64,000 nucleotides of DNA from Prosthecodimorpha staleyi (GCF_018729455.1 NZ_JAHHZF010000003.1:223052-287051); one strand, 5' to 3'. Shown: positions 25,918-35,335, counted from the first letter of the stretch. A program made the numbers and translations. The notes: generated by a model from the letters alone, not told the origin.

Positions 25918-26472
25918 TCAGTCGGACGAGCGGGTGACCCAGGCCTGCAGTTGCTCGCCGAGACGGCCGGCAAGATGTTCGACGGTCTTCTTGTCGACGC
26001 CCGACCAGGGATCGCCGGTCGCGGTAGGGCCGAGTTCCTCGCCGAACAGACGGGTCACCGGACGGCCGGCCGGGTCGAAGATGTCGATCCGATAGAGGAT
26101 GGTAGTGCCCGAACCGGTGGTCACGGCGCTGAAATAGATCAGCACCCGGAAGCTCGCCGGATCGCTCAGCTGCATGGCCAGCGAATATTTGCGCTTGGAC
26201 GCCTTGCGCCGCATTTCACGATAGATGGCGTCGCCGGTCGTGGTCGGAATGCCCTCGAAGGGCAGGACCAGCAGCCGGACGCCGTCGGCCGCCGGCGAAC
26301 TCGGATGCGGTGGCAGCGGGGCGGCCGCACCGGAGAAATCGAGGGCCGAGGCCGCCGGACCGACCGTCATCAGCGCGGCCGGCAGGACCGCCGCAGCCGC
26401 CCATGCGGCGCCATGAGCCAACATCAGTCCGAGGGCGCGCCGGCGGTTCGGCGGGCGGAAGGACGCGGTCAT
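25918..26472 (-). CDS. Exported hypothetical protein
   Basis: A 184-residue protein with a signal peptide (about residues 10-42, hydrophobic core [13 protein letters not shown], cleavage near ASALD). The mature part contains [25 protein letters not shown], suggestive of a small alpha/beta lipoprotein-like domain, and [21 protein letters not shown] do not recognise a named family. It has no lipobox cysteine. GAGGG precedes the start, and a terminator lies downstream at 25760-25785. Confidence 0.7.
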   Translation of the reverse strand: MTASFRPPNRRRALGLMLAHGAAWAAAAVLPAALMTVGPAASALDFSGAAAPLPPHPSSPAADGVRLLVLPFEGIPTTTGDAIYREMRRKASKRKYSLAMQLSDPASFRVLIYFSAVTTGSGTTILYRIDIFDPAGRPVTRLFGEELGPTATGDPWSGVDKKTVEHLAGRLGEQLQAWVTRSSD

Positions 26473-26577
26473 GATGGCATCACCCTCGGATCGACGGACG
26501 GCAGGCTCGGCCGGACATCTCTACAACCCACTTGCCGCGCGGTCCAGAACTCCGGCGCCCGCCTTTGGGTGCCGCCG

Positions 26578-27732
26578 TCATGTCCGGGAGATCAGATCGA
26601 GCGAGGCGACGGACAGCGGCTCCGGGTCGGCCTCGGTGGTCAGGCAGGTGCGGCCGAGGCACATGGCCGTGTTGGTCGCGGAATCCATCAGGATCATATG
26701 CGTGAACAGAACCATGTTGGGCAGGATCGGCGCCGGATTGCCGCGATAGAACATCGGCATGTCCATCCAGCTCGGCGTGAAGCGGGCACCGAGCGAATAG
26801 CCGCAGGCATTCAGCCGGTGCTCGAACAGGCCACGCTCGTCGAAGACCCGGGCATGGGCATCGAACACGTCGCCGAAGGTCCGGCCGGGCCGAAGCTCCG
26901 CCTCGACCGCGGCAAGCGCGGCGACGGCGGCCTCGTGCAGTTCGCGGTGCCGGTCGGTCGGTTCGCCGGTGCAGACGGTGCGCATCATGGCGACGTGGTA
27001 GTGGCGGTAGACGCCGGCCCATTCGAGGGTGATCTGGTCGCGCTCGGACAGCGCCCGGCGGCCGGCCTTGTAGCGGCAGAGCAGCGCGTCGGCGCCGGAA
27101 CCGATGATGAACTCGTTGGCCGGATAGTCGCCGCCGCCGTCGAAGATCGCGCCCTGCATGGCCGACAGGATGCGGCCCTCGTCGGCGCCCGGGCGGATCT
27201 CCGCCAGCGCCGCCTCGTAGGCGAGATCGGCAAGCCGGGCCGCCTCGCGGACATAGACGATCTCGGCCGGCGACTTGACCGCGCGCAGGGCCGGGATCAG
27301 ATCCGAGGCATCGACCAGATCGGCGAAGGTCGACAAATTGTCGTCGAACAGGCGGCCGTTGCGGGCGGTCAGTCCGTGGGTGTCGTATTCGACACCGAGC
27401 CGGCAGCCGAGCAATTCGAGATCGAACAGCATGTCCTTCAGCTGCACGATCGGGCTCGCCTCGCCGCGGTCGACCCAGATGCGGATATCCTCGATGATCG
27501 AGGTATGGCGCGCCTGGCGCAGGTCGGCCGAGCGGGTCAGGAGCGCCTTGCGGCCGTCGGACTTCAGCACCAGGCACTGGAAGAAGCAGAAGCCGAAGGT
27601 GTCGTAGCCGGTCAGCCAGTAGCTCGATTCCTGGGCGAAGATCAGCATCGCGTCGAGCTTGCGCGCCTTCATGGCCTCGAGCGTGCGGGCCTCGCGGGCA
27701 GCGAATTCGTCCCGGCTGAAATGCAAAGCCAT
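26578..27732 (-). CDS. M24/creatinase-fold protein lacking canonical metal ligands
   Basis: A 384-residue pita-bread-fold protein with an N-terminal creatinase domain (YWLTGYDTF, RLGVEYDTHG) and a C-terminal M24 domain. In true aminopeptidases two Asp, one His and two Glu bind metals. Here the first Asp position reads LEWAGVYRHYHVAMMRT, the His region reads ACGYSLGA and the first Glu region reads LFTHMIL, so most ligands are absent. That resembles creatinase, which hydrolyses C-N bonds without metal, and the ectoine hydrolase branch, which shares CGYS. Substrate unknown. It is upstream of no partner on its strand and is preceded by pgeF 37 bp away. Confidence 0.82.
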   Translation of the reverse strand: MALHFSRDEFAAREARTLEAMKARKLDAMLIFAQESSYWLTGYDTFGFCFFQCLVLKSDGRKALLTRSADLRQARHTSIIEDIRIWVDRGEASPIVQLKDMLFDLELLGCRLGVEYDTHGLTARNGRLFDDNLSTFADLVDASDLIPALRAVKSPAEIVYVREAARLADLAYEAALAEIRPGADEGRILSAMQGAIFDGGGDYPANEFIIGSGADALLCRYKAGRRALSERDQITLEWAGVYRHYHVAMMRTVCTGEPTDRHRELHEAAVAALAAVEAELRPGRTFGDVFDAHARVFDERGLFEHRLNACGYSLGARFTPSWMDMPMFYRGNPAPILPNMVLFTHMILMDSATNTAMCLGRTCLTTEADPEPLSVASLDLISRT

Positions 27733-27769
27733 GGCGTTCTCCCGTAATCGATGAGGGGCCGTCCGGAGG

Positions 27770-28537
27770 TCAGGGACGGATCGTAATGGCCGAGACGAGG
27801 CGGCCGTAGTCCGGCTCGCCGCGATGAGTCATGCGCCGGTAGGAAAAGAACCGCGCCTCGTCGGCATAGGTGCAGAGATCGAGATTCTCGGCTTGCGCCA
27901 CGCCGGCGGAACGAAGCCGCCGGACGATATAGGCCGGCAGGTCGAACATGGCGTGGTCCGGCTTGTCCGACGGCCGGAAATGGCCGGCATTGTCGGGATC
28001 GGCCGCGACGAAGCGGGTGACGAATTCCGGGCCGACCTCGTAGGCGGCCGCCGAGATGGTCGGGCCGAGCACGGCGACGATCCGGTCGCGCCGCGCGCCG
28101 AGCCCCTGCATGGCGTCGAGCGTCGCCTCCAGCACGCCGCCGAAGGCGCCCTTCCAGCCGGCATGCGCGGCACCGACGACACGCGCCTCGGCGTCGGCGA
28201 ACAGGATCGGCCCGCAATCGGCCGTCGAGACGCCGACCGCGACACCCGGCCGCGCAGTCACCACGGCATCCGCCTTCGGGCCCTGGCCGGGACCCCAGCT
28301 GTCCTCGACCACAATCACGTCGGGGGAATGGATCTGATAGGGCATGGCCAACCGGTCGCGCGCCACGCCGAGCCGGTCGGCGACGCGGCCGCGATTCTCA
28401 ATCACCGATTCGCGGTCGTCGGCCGAGCCGAGGCCGATATTCAGGCTCCCGTAGATGCCGGTCGAGACGCCGCCTTGGCGCGTGAAATAGCCGTGGGCGA
28501 TGCCCGGCAGGGCATCGAGGGCGGGGGCACGGATCAC
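27770..28537 (-). CDS. pgeF: Peptidoglycan editing factor / multicopper-oxidase-like PgeF
   Basis: A 255-residue YfiH/PgeF (DUF152) protein, which in E. coli removes wrongly incorporated L-serine from peptidoglycan precursors. The zinc ligands are present in YQIHSPDV, TADCGPIL and AHAGWKG, and the segments GYFTRQGGVS and NIGLG are typical. Translation starts at GTG 28537 with AGGAG upstream. In many alphaproteobacteria it directly follows lgt and midA. Here a plus-strand GFA gene is placed between it and midA. Confidence 0.92.
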   Translation of the reverse strand: MIRAPALDALPGIAHGYFTRQGGVSTGIYGSLNIGLGSADDRESVIENRGRVADRLGVARDRLAMPYQIHSPDVIVVEDSWGPGQGPKADAVVTARPGVAVGVSTADCGPILFADAEARVVGAAHAGWKGAFGGVLEATLDAMQGLGARRDRIVAVLGPTISAAAYEVGPEFVTRFVAADPDNAGHFRPSDKPDHAMFDLPAYIVRRLRSAGVAQAENLDLCTYADEARFFSYRRMTHRGEPDYGRLVSAITIRP

Positions 28538-28704
28538 GAAGCTCTCCTGGTCGGCAGGCCCGGGGGCCGAAGCGGCCGGATGGTGCCGATCCGAGGGCGG
28601 GTCGTCAAATGACGGCAGGTATCACGGGCGCGACGGTTGACCGGGCGACGGGCGCCGCCACATCGTCGATACTTGCGGGGAGCGATCCGGAGGGGCGGGT
28701 TGGC

Positions 28705-29055
28705 ATGAGCTATCAAGGGCGCTGCCGCTGCGGGACGGTCACCTTCTCGGTCGCGGCGGAATTGCCGCAGACGGCTGTCGCCTGTCCCTGTCAGCGCTGC
28801 CGGCAGATGGACATCCTGCTGACCTTCGTTCCGGATGCGTGCTTCACCTTGCACTCCGGGGCGAACGACATCGGCCAATACCGCTTTCATCGGCATCCCA
28901 ACCGGCATTTCTCCTGCAACCTCTGCGGCACCACCGTGTTCATGCGCGACGACAGGCCGGACGGTTCCGCCCTCCGCGGGATCAACCTCCGATGCGTCCC
29001 GGCAGCGGAGTCCGGCGCCTTGACGATCCGCTGGGTCGACGGTGCGCATCACTGA
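28705..29055 (+). CDS. GFA (glutathione-dependent formaldehyde-activating) family protein
   Basis: A 116-residue zinc-binding protein of the CENP-V/GFA fold. The start at 28705 has GGAGGGG upstream and is better than the in-frame ATG at 28609. The metal-binding cysteines appear in order: CRCG, CPCQRC and CNLC. Most family members are not proven formaldehyde enzymes, so the function is left open. It lies on the plus strand between the minus-strand genes pgeF and midA and converges on midA with 12 bp between stops. Confidence 0.86.
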   Translation: MSYQGRCRCGTVTFSVAAELPQTAVACPCQRCRQMDILLTFVPDACFTLHSGANDIGQYRFHRHPNRHFSCNLCGTTVFMRDDRPDGSALRGINLRCVPAAESGALTIRWVDGAHH

Positions 29056-29067
29056 ACCGGCCGCCGA

Positions 29068-30174
29068 TCACCCCCAGGGCGCCGGCACCAGTCCGGGCGC
29101 GGCGATCGCCATCGCCTTGAACAGGTCGCCCATCTCGTCGGCTGCGACCAGGCGGGTGACCTCGGCGGTGATGCGCTCGCGGGTCGCCTGGTCCTTGTCG
29201 GCGCCGAGGCGGCCGGCGCGCTCGGCGAGGCCGAGGCGGAGCAGGAAATCGCCCTGCGGCAGCGGCCCGAACACCGTGGCGCCGGCCCGCCGCGCCGCGC
29301 CGGCCAGGGCCTCGAAATCGACATGCGCGGTCAGGTCCGCCTCGCCCGGGCGGGCGAGCGGATCGACGGGCGCATGGGCGCGCACCGCCTGGAAGCTGTC
29401 GCCGATCGCGGTCTCGCGATAGCCGTAGTCGATCGCCAGGAGGAACCCGCCGTCGCGGCGGATGCGGCCGGCAAGCCCTTCCATCACGGCCGCCGCGACC
29501 GCGTTGGTCTCCAGGACCGAGCCGTCGGGCGCGCCGCGCAGCCGGGCCGGCACCGCCTCGACCGGCAGCAGGCCGGTCCCGAGGCCGATCTGCAAGGCGC
29601 CCTCGGCATCGAGCCCGACCACCCGCTCGCGCCAGAGGCCCTGGCTGCGCTGATACTGCCGGATCGGCAGGGCATCGAAGAATTCGTTCGCGACCACGAT
29701 TGCCGGGCCTTCGGGCACCTCGTCGGCGCGATCGTGCCAGTGGGGGACAAGCGGCGCGGCGGCGAGCGTCTGGCGCTGGCGCGCGCGCAGGCGCTGCGAG
29801 GTCTCGACCAGATGCAGGCGCGCGGCGGCGATGAAGTCCGGCCGCACCCGGGCCGCCCGCACGGCATCCGCCATCAGGGTGCCGCGGCCGGGGCCGAGTT
29901 CGACCAGCCGAACCGGATCGGGCCGGCCGAGCTTCAGCCAGGCATCGACCGCCCACAGCCCGATCAGTTCGCCGAACATCTGGCTCACCTCCGGCGCGGT
30001 GACGAAGTCGCCGCCCGCGCCGAAGACCTCGCGCGCCATGTAGTAGCCGTGTTCCGGATCGCCGAGCGCGATCGCCATGTAGTCGGCGATCGACATCGGG
30101 CCGGCCAGCCGGATCTGCGCCTTGATCCGGTGCTCGAGCGGGGTCGGACTGGCGGTCTGGCTCGGACTGGTCAT
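29068..30174 (-). CDS. MidA/NDUFAF7-family SAM-dependent methyltransferase
   Basis: A 368-residue class I methyltransferase related to mitochondrial NDUFAF7/MidA, which methylates an Arg of a complex I subunit. Signatures include MSIADYMAIALGDPEHGYY, FVTAPEVSQMFGELIG and the SAM motif VELGPGRGTLMAD. Bacterial substrates are uncertain. It is normally the middle gene of an lgt-midA-pgeF operon; here it is separated from lgt by a plus-strand gene. Confidence 0.9.
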   Translation of the reverse strand: MTSPSQTASPTPLEHRIKAQIRLAGPMSIADYMAIALGDPEHGYYMAREVFGAGGDFVTAPEVSQMFGELIGLWAVDAWLKLGRPDPVRLVELGPGRGTLMADAVRAARVRPDFIAAARLHLVETSQRLRARQRQTLAAAPLVPHWHDRADEVPEGPAIVVANEFFDALPIRQYQRSQGLWRERVVGLDAEGALQIGLGTGLLPVEAVPARLRGAPDGSVLETNAVAAAVMEGLAGRIRRDGGFLLAIDYGYRETAIGDSFQAVRAHAPVDPLARPGEADLTAHVDFEALAGAARRAGATVFGPLPQGDFLLRLGLAERAGRLGADKDQATRERITAEVTRLVAADEMGDLFKAMAIAAPGLVPAPWG

Positions 30175-30283
30175 GGCCCGCGGCGAAAGCTCCTCTCAGT
30201 TCGTACGACTGGCATGCTTCCGTCGGGTGACGGTCAGGATAGACTGATACGACGGCTCAATCCTACGCAATTGAGCGGGTATC

Positions 30284-30847
30284 ATGAAAGTTCGGATGTC
30301 ATCGCCTGAACTGGCCTTCTTCAAGGCGGAACTCCGTCTCGCACGGCGCTATATGGAGTTCGGCTCGGGCGGCAGCACCGTTCTGGCCAGCCAGATGGTC
30401 GAGAAGGTCGCGACGGTGGAGAGCGACCCGCTCTGGATCGGCCGGGTGCTGCGCGAAGCCGGCGACGGTCGCCAGCGCATCCATCCGATCCTGGTCGATA
30501 TCGGGCCGGTCCGCGGGCTGGGCTACCCGAGCGACGGCACGACCCGCAAGTCCTGGCCGGCCTATCACAAGGAGCCGTGGGGCCGGCTCGGTCGGACGGA
30601 TTTCGACCTCTATCTGGTCGACGGGCGCTTCCGGATCGCCTGCTTCCTGCAGATCCTGCGGCGTGCGAAGCGCGACGCGCACATCCTGGTGCACGACTAC
30701 CGGCCGCGGCCGAACTACCACGTCATGGAGCAAGTCGGCCGCCTCGAGCATGAGGTCGGCAGCCTTGCGCTGTTCCTGCCCCACCGCACCCCGCCGCGCG
30801 AGCAGATCGACGAACTGATGTCGCTCCACCGGTCGAACCCGGCCTAA
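30284..30847 (+). CDS. Methyltransferase-like protein
   Basis: A 187-residue protein with a Rossmann-type start YMEFGSGGST, resembling motif I of class I methyltransferases, then VATVESD (acidic residue after strand 2) and DLYLVDGRFR with a later HDYRPRP. The protein starts at ATG 30284 and appears complete. The substrate is unknown; related proteins are annotated as SAM-dependent methyltransferases in Rhodobacterales. It lies on the plus strand between midA and lgt and converges on lgt. Confidence 0.72.
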   Translation: MKVRMSSPELAFFKAELRLARRYMEFGSGGSTVLASQMVEKVATVESDPLWIGRVLREAGDGRQRIHPILVDIGPVRGLGYPSDGTTRKSWPAYHKEPWGRLGRTDFDLYLVDGRFRIACFLQILRRAKRDAHILVHDYRPRPNYHVMEQVGRLEHEVGSLALFLPHRTPPREQIDELMSLHRSNPA

Positions 30848-30882
30848 CCGGCTGCCGCGACGGTCAGCGACCGCCCTCGGCT

Positions 30883-31695
30883 TCAGCGGCGCCGGGCCGC
30901 AAACAGCATGACGCCGCAGCCGATCACGACCATCGGCAGCGACAGGATCTGGCCCATCGTGATGACGTTCCAGAGATAGCCGAGATGGGCGTCCGGCTCG
31001 CGGAAATATTCCACGAAGAAGCGGGCGAGGCCGTAGCCGGCCGTGAAGGCGCCCGCGACAAAGCCGGGCTTCTGCAGCCAGAGGCCCCGATGGGTCAGGA
31101 GCCGCAGCACGACGAACAGCAGGACGCCCTCCAGGGCCGCCTCGTAGAGCTGGCTCGGATGGCGCGGATCGGGGCCGCCGGTCGGGAAGACCATCGCCCA
31201 GGCGACATCGCTGGTCCGCCCCCAGAGTTCGGCATTGATGAAGTTCGCCACCCGCCCGAAGAACAGGCCGAAGGTCGCCGACGCGGTGAAGATGTCGAAC
31301 AGGGACCAGATCGAGAATTCGCGGCCGCGCTGGAACATCCACATCGCCACCATGGAGCCGAGAAAGCCGCCATGGAACGACATGCCGCCTTTCCAGACCT
31401 GCAAGGCTTCGATCGGATGGTAGAGATAATAGCTTGGATTATAAAAGAGGACATAGCCGACGCGGCCGCCGATGACGATACCGACGGTCGCGTAGAGGAT
31501 GAAGTCGTCCATCTCCAACGGTGTCGGCCGCGGCACGCGGCCCCAGATGCGATCCTCCGAGACCAGCCGGCGCGAATACCACCAGCCGAGCAGGATGCCG
31601 ACGATATAGGCGAGCGCGTACCACCGGATCGCGACCGGGCCGAGTTGGACGGCGACCGGATCGATCGACGGATAGGGGATCGCAAAGGGAAGCAT
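30883..31695 (-). CDS. lgt: Phosphatidylglycerol--prolipoprotein diacylglyceryl transferase
   Basis: Transfers diacylglycerol from phosphatidylglycerol to the lipobox cysteine of prolipoproteins in the inner membrane. The 270-residue product has about seven membrane spans and the Lgt signature GRVANFINAELWG, with the essential His in MSFHGGFLG. Start 31695 is fixed by a perfect AGGAGG 8 nt upstream. The C-terminal tail is basic. Its substrate lipid depends on pgsA, also in this window. Confidence 0.96.
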   Translation of the reverse strand: MLPFAIPYPSIDPVAVQLGPVAIRWYALAYIVGILLGWWYSRRLVSEDRIWGRVPRPTPLEMDDFILYATVGIVIGGRVGYVLFYNPSYYLYHPIEALQVWKGGMSFHGGFLGSMVAMWMFQRGREFSIWSLFDIFTASATFGLFFGRVANFINAELWGRTSDVAWAMVFPTGGPDPRHPSQLYEAALEGVLLFVVLRLLTHRGLWLQKPGFVAGAFTAGYGLARFFVEYFREPDAHLGYLWNVITMGQILSLPMVVIGCGVMLFAARRR

Positions 31696-32050
31696 CGATA
31701 CCTCCTTGTCTCGCTCCCGGACCGTCATCCCCTATCCGGCCGCCGCGCCGGGCGGGCGGGCGGATGGACGGGTCCGGGGTTCCACGCCGTGTCCGCCGAC
31801 GGAGCGAACGGCGCCGCAGGCTGGTTGCGCGCGACCATGCTGCGGCGCCCCGGGGTCGTCAACCCGACCGGCGGCAGCGCCGCGCGGTGCGGACGGCCGG
31901 TCCGGCGCACGCGGTCTCACGGATGGCGGCCGGCCGGCCCGCGTCGCGGGCGCGGAACGGCCTGACCGGCTCCGGCCGTCGGGCAGCCATGTTGCACCGG
32001 GCATTTTGCCGAATTGACAGGGGCCGGCGAGTTCGGCAAGTCTCGCGGCC
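31696..32050. other. Divergent region between lgt and the metal locus
   Basis: About 355 bp, very GC-rich and with no gene-like frame. It must contain the promoter of the metal-locus operon. A TTGACA at 32016-32021 has no good -10 partner, and I see no exact TTGAT-N4-ATCAA site. Confidence 0.3.
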
Positions 32051-32440
32051 ATGTTCGAAACCCTTCGGTCGAGACGGCTCCGGCTCTGCGTCGTGGCGCT
32101 TTATGCGCTGGCGATGCTGATGCTCGGCTTCTCGCACCGGATGACCGGTTTCGACACCGCGTTCTCGTCCCCGTCCGCCGCCTCCGCCTATGCGCTGCCG
32201 GGCGGCCTCGCGCAGAGCTTCTGCAAGGGCGACGACGATGCCACCGGCAAGACCGGCAGCGGGAGCCTTTGCGACGCCTGCCGCCTGACGGACGCCCCCG
32301 GCATGGCCGCGACACCGCCGGCCGGACCGGCGCTCGCGCTCGGCGGCCGCAGCGTGACGGAGACCGTTGCCGAAGCGCAGCGAATCGCCGCGACCGTCTG
32401 CCGCCCGGTTTCGCGCGGCCCCCCGACCACCCTCGCCTGA
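32051..32440 (+). CDS. Small exported CxxC protein (DUF2946-like)
   Basis: A 129-residue protein with one N-terminal hydrophobic segment (about 10-28) that could be a signal anchor, then Cys in FCKGDDD and a CxxC in LCDACRLTDAPG, and a C-terminal SRGPP. The same pattern (single Cys, LCDACRLSAAPG, RQRGPP) recurs in the gene at 38362. Such cysteine-bearing small proteins are commonly found next to YcnI/CopC genes and may bind Cu(I) or exchange disulfides; this is inference. It opens the metal locus. Confidence 0.75.
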   Translation: MFETLRSRRLRLCVVALYALAMLMLGFSHRMTGFDTAFSSPSAASAYALPGGLAQSFCKGDDDATGKTGSGSLCDACRLTDAPGMAATPPAGPALALGGRSVTETVAEAQRIAATVCRPVSRGPPTTLA

Positions 32441-32531
32441 CCGGAACCGCCGGCCGCCACGGCGTGCCGGCGAAAACGCGTCCGACCCGCCGCGCAGCGC
32501 GCATCCCGGGTCCAGGGTGGATATCCAGATC

Positions 32532-33101
32532 ATGACATCTCTTGCACCCGCAGCCGCGATCCGGCCGGCGGACGGCAGCTCCGCTGCGGAATCCGGAGCC
32601 GTCCTCTTCGATGCCGTCATCACGCCGCACCGCTCGCTCGGCGAGCGCGGCTTCGTTCTTCTCCTGGCCGCCGTGGCGCTGGTGTCCTGCGCCATCCAGA
32701 TCGCCTTCGTGGCCCTCGGCGCCTGGATGGCCGGCGCCTTCGTGCTGTTCGACGCCGTGTTCCTGGCCTTCGCGATCTATGCCTGCCGTGCCGATATGGA
32801 CCGATCCGAGCGCATCGCCATCCGCGGCGCGACGGTCGTCGTCGCACGGCAAGGCCAGCGCGGTTCGGCCGGCCCTGAGGTCTGGCCGGCCTGGGGCCTC
32901 GCGATCGAATGCCGCGACGATCCCGACTACGGCTGCCGCAATCTCTTTCTGCTGCATCGCAGCCGGCGCGACGAGATCGCCCGCGACCTGTCCCCGGCCG
33001 AGCGCCGGGACTTCCTGGCTGCCTTTGCGGCGGCGCTGAGCGTGGCCGGATTTCCGCCCCGCATCACGACCGTGACGGCTCCGGCGCTGCTCGTCCGCTG
33101 A
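32532..33101 (+). CDS. DUF2244 integral membrane protein
   Basis: A 189-residue protein with an N-terminal segment ending RSLGERGFVLLL and two adjacent membrane helices (about 38-58 and 62-80), followed by a soluble part with PEVWPAWGLAIEC. It matches the DUF2244 family, often near cytochrome oxidase and copper genes. The start at 32532 is chosen; a GTG at 32517 is possible. Function unknown. It lies 91 bp after the first CxxC protein gene on the same strand. Confidence 0.8.
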   Translation: MTSLAPAAAIRPADGSSAAESGAVLFDAVITPHRSLGERGFVLLLAAVALVSCAIQIAFVALGAWMAGAFVLFDAVFLAFAIYACRADMDRSERIAIRGATVVVARQGQRGSAGPEVWPAWGLAIECRDDPDYGCRNLFLLHRSRRDEIARDLSPAERRDFLAAFAAALSVAGFPPRITTVTAPALLVR

Positions 33102-33191
33102 CGCGCAGCCGCAGGCGTGCGGCGGCACCGGCCGGCAGTCCCCCGCACGCCAATCTCGCCCCTCGATCATGACAATGGACGGATTGACCTC

Positions 33192-33713
33192 ATGACGTAC
33201 AAGTCTCTGATCCTCGGCGCGCTGTTCAGCGTCGCCGCCGCCTCCTCGGCTCTCGCCCACGCCACTCTGGAGGGCCGCGAGGCCAAGGTCGGCTCGACCT
33301 ACAAGGCGGTGCTGCGCGTGCCGCATGGCTGCGCCGGCGCTCCGACCCTGAAAGTCCGGGTCAAGATCCCTGAAGGCTTCATCGCCGTGAAGCCGATGCC
33401 CAAGGCCGGCTGGACGCTGGAAACCATCAAGGGCAAGTATGCCAAGACCTACGACTACTACGGCACGCCGCTGAGCGAGGGCGTCACCGAAGTGGTCTGG
33501 ACCGGCAAGCTGCTCGACGAGCACTATGAAGAATTCGTCTTCCGCGGCAGCTTCGTCAAGGATCTGAAGCCGGATACCATGTTCTACTTCCCGGCCGTGC
33601 AGGAATGCGAGGCCGCGGCCGAACGCTGGATCGAGATCCCGGCCGCCGGGCAGTCGTCGGACGACCTGAAATTCCCGGCGCCCGGCGTCAAGCTGCTGCC
33701 GGCCACGCCGTGA
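33192..33713 (+). CDS. YcnI-family copper-binding protein (DUF1775)
   Basis: A 173-residue exported protein. The signal peptide (MTYKSLILGALFSVAAASSA) is cleaved before a mature N-terminal His (HATLEG), which with Glu residues binds Cu(II) in characterised YcnI. The conserved LRVPHGCAGAPTLKVRVKIPEG and a Trp (VVWTGKLL) are present. It probably shuttles copper in the periplasm to the adjacent CopC-CopD. Its stop overlaps the GTG start of that gene. Confidence 0.92.
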   Translation: MTYKSLILGALFSVAAASSALAHATLEGREAKVGSTYKAVLRVPHGCAGAPTLKVRVKIPEGFIAVKPMPKAGWTLETIKGKYAKTYDYYGTPLSEGVTEVVWTGKLLDEHYEEFVFRGSFVKDLKPDTMFYFPAVQECEAAAERWIEIPAAGQSSDDLKFPAPGVKLLPATP

Positions 33714-35335
33714 CCGACCGACGGCGCCCCGCCATGGCCCGCCTCGCGCTCGTGCTCGCGCTCCTCGTCCTGTGGCTCGGCCCGGGCGCCGGGACCGCGC
33801 GGGCGCATGCGCAGCTGATCGCGAGCAGCCCGGCGGACGGCGCCGTCGTCGCCACCGCGCCGGACACCGTCCGGCTGACCTTCAACGAACCGGTCGCACC
33901 GGTCCGGGTCGGCCTGGTCGGTCCGGACGGCGTCATCACCGATCTGACGGCGACGGCGCAGGACGCGACCGTCGCCGCCGCCCTGCCGCCGCTCGGACGC
34001 AAGGGCAGCTATCTCGTGTCCTGGCGGATCGTCTCCAGCGACGGCCATCCGGTCGGCGGCTCGGTCGGCTTTTCGATCGGGACGCCCGGCGTGCGGCCGG
34101 CGCTCGATGCGGACGCCCGGCCGGCGGCCTTCGCGGCCTCGCAGGTCGCGATCCGCTTCCTGGTCACGGTGCTGATGACCCTCGGGGTCGGCGGCACCGT
34201 CTTTACGGTACTGACCGGCCGGGCCGCCCGTTCGCTCGCCGGCATGCGGCGGATCGTCGGGATCGCGGCCCTTGCCGTCGTTCCGGCCGCCGGCCTCGGC
34301 TTCGCCCTGCAGGGCGCCGACGTGCTCGGCGGGTCCTTCGGAGCCGTCGCGACGCCGGCGGCCTGGCGGGCCGCTCTCGCCACGAGCGTCGCACCGGCGG
34401 CGATCCTGGCCGCGGGCAGCGGCCTGCTGGCGTTCCTGGCGACGGCCGCAGGTCCGGCGCGGCCCGCCCTGGCGGCCCTGCTGGCCGGACTGGCCTGGCT
34501 GGTCGCGGCCGGCTCCTTCGCGGCGACCGGCCACGCCGCGATGGCGGAACCGCGGCCCTTCATGGGTCTGGCGGTGTTCGTCCATGCCGCGGCGGCGCTC
34601 TACTGGCTCGGTGCCCTGGTTCCGCTCGGCGGCGCACTCGCCGACCGCGCCGCCGATCCGCTGCCGCTGGTCGAGCGCTTCTCCCGGACGGCGGTGGTGC
34701 TGGTCGCGCTTCTCGCAGCGACCGGGCTCGGCCTCGCCGTGGTGCAGATGGAAGGCCTCCAGGCTTTCGTCGAGACCCCCTATGGCCGGTTGCTCGCCCT
34801 GAAGCTCGTCGGCGTCGGGAGCCTCCTGGCGCTCGCGGCCTACAACCGCCAGATCCTGACGCCGCGCCTTGCGACGGCCAGACGCTCGCCACGCCTTGCC
34901 CTGATCCGCTCCATCCGCCTCGAGGTGACGATCGGCCTTCTCGTGCTCGCCCTCGTCGCCGGCTGGCGCCTGACGCCGCCGCCGCGCGCGCTCCACGCCG
35001 CCGATCGCGCCGGCCTGTCGGTGCATGTCCATACCGCGGCCGCCATGGCGGATGTCTCCGTGACGCCCGGGCGGCGCGGCGTCAATTCGGCCGCGATCAT
35101 GCTGATGACCGGCGATTTCGGCCCGCTGGCGGCGCGCGAGGTCACGATCGCGCTGCGCAACGAAGCCGCCGTGATCGAACCGGTCCGGCGCCAGGCCCGG
35201 CTCGCGCCGGACGGCCGCTGGCATGTCGAGGCTCTGCCGCTACCGCTGGCCGGCCGGTGGACGGCCGAGATCGAGATCCTGATCAGCGATTTCGAGAAGA
35301 CCACGCTCGAGACCGAACTGGAGATACGTCCGTGA
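33710..35335 (+). CDS. CopC-CopD fusion copper resistance/import protein
   Basis: A 541-residue fusion. GTG 33710 overlaps the ycnI stop; ATG 33734 is the alternative. After the signal peptide the mature CopC domain starts HAQLIASSPADGAVV, whose first His is a Cu(II) ligand, with SSDGHPVGG carrying another. The CopD part (about residues 145-430) has about eight membrane spans. A C-terminal YtkA-like domain follows (ITIALRNEAAVIEPVRRQARL region). Fusions of this type are linked to copper import into the cytosol. Coupled to ycnI upstream and the binding-protein gene downstream. Confidence 0.9.
   Translation: MTDRRRPAMARLALVLALLVLWLGPGAGTARAHAQLIASSPADGAVVATAPDTVRLTFNEPVAPVRVGLVGPDGVITDLTATAQDATVAAALPPLGRKGSYLVSWRIVSSDGHPVGGSVGFSIGTPGVRPALDADARPAAFAASQVAIRFLVTVLMTLGVGGTVFTVLTGRAARSLAGMRRIVGIAALAVVPAAGLGFALQGADVLGGSFGAVATPAAWRAALATSVAPAAILAAGSGLLAFLATAAGPARPALAALLAGLAWLVAAGSFAATGHAAMAEPRPFMGLAVFVHAAAALYWLGALVPLGGALADRAADPLPLVERFSRTAVVLVALLAATGLGLAVVQMEGLQAFVETPYGRLLALKLVGVGSLLALAAYNRQILTPRLATARRSPRLALIRSIRLEVTIGLLVLALVAGWRLTPPPRALHAADRAGLSVHVHTAAAMADVSVTPGRRGVNSAAIMLMTGDFGPLAAREVTIALRNEAAVIEPVRRQARLAPDGRWHVEALPLPLAGRWTAEIEILISDFEKTTLETELEIRP

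Noticed and set aside
31859-33524. Large minus-strand open frames over the start of the metal locus
   Set aside because: They are antisense to the CxxC, DUF2244 and YcnI genes, which carry signal peptides and family motifs.
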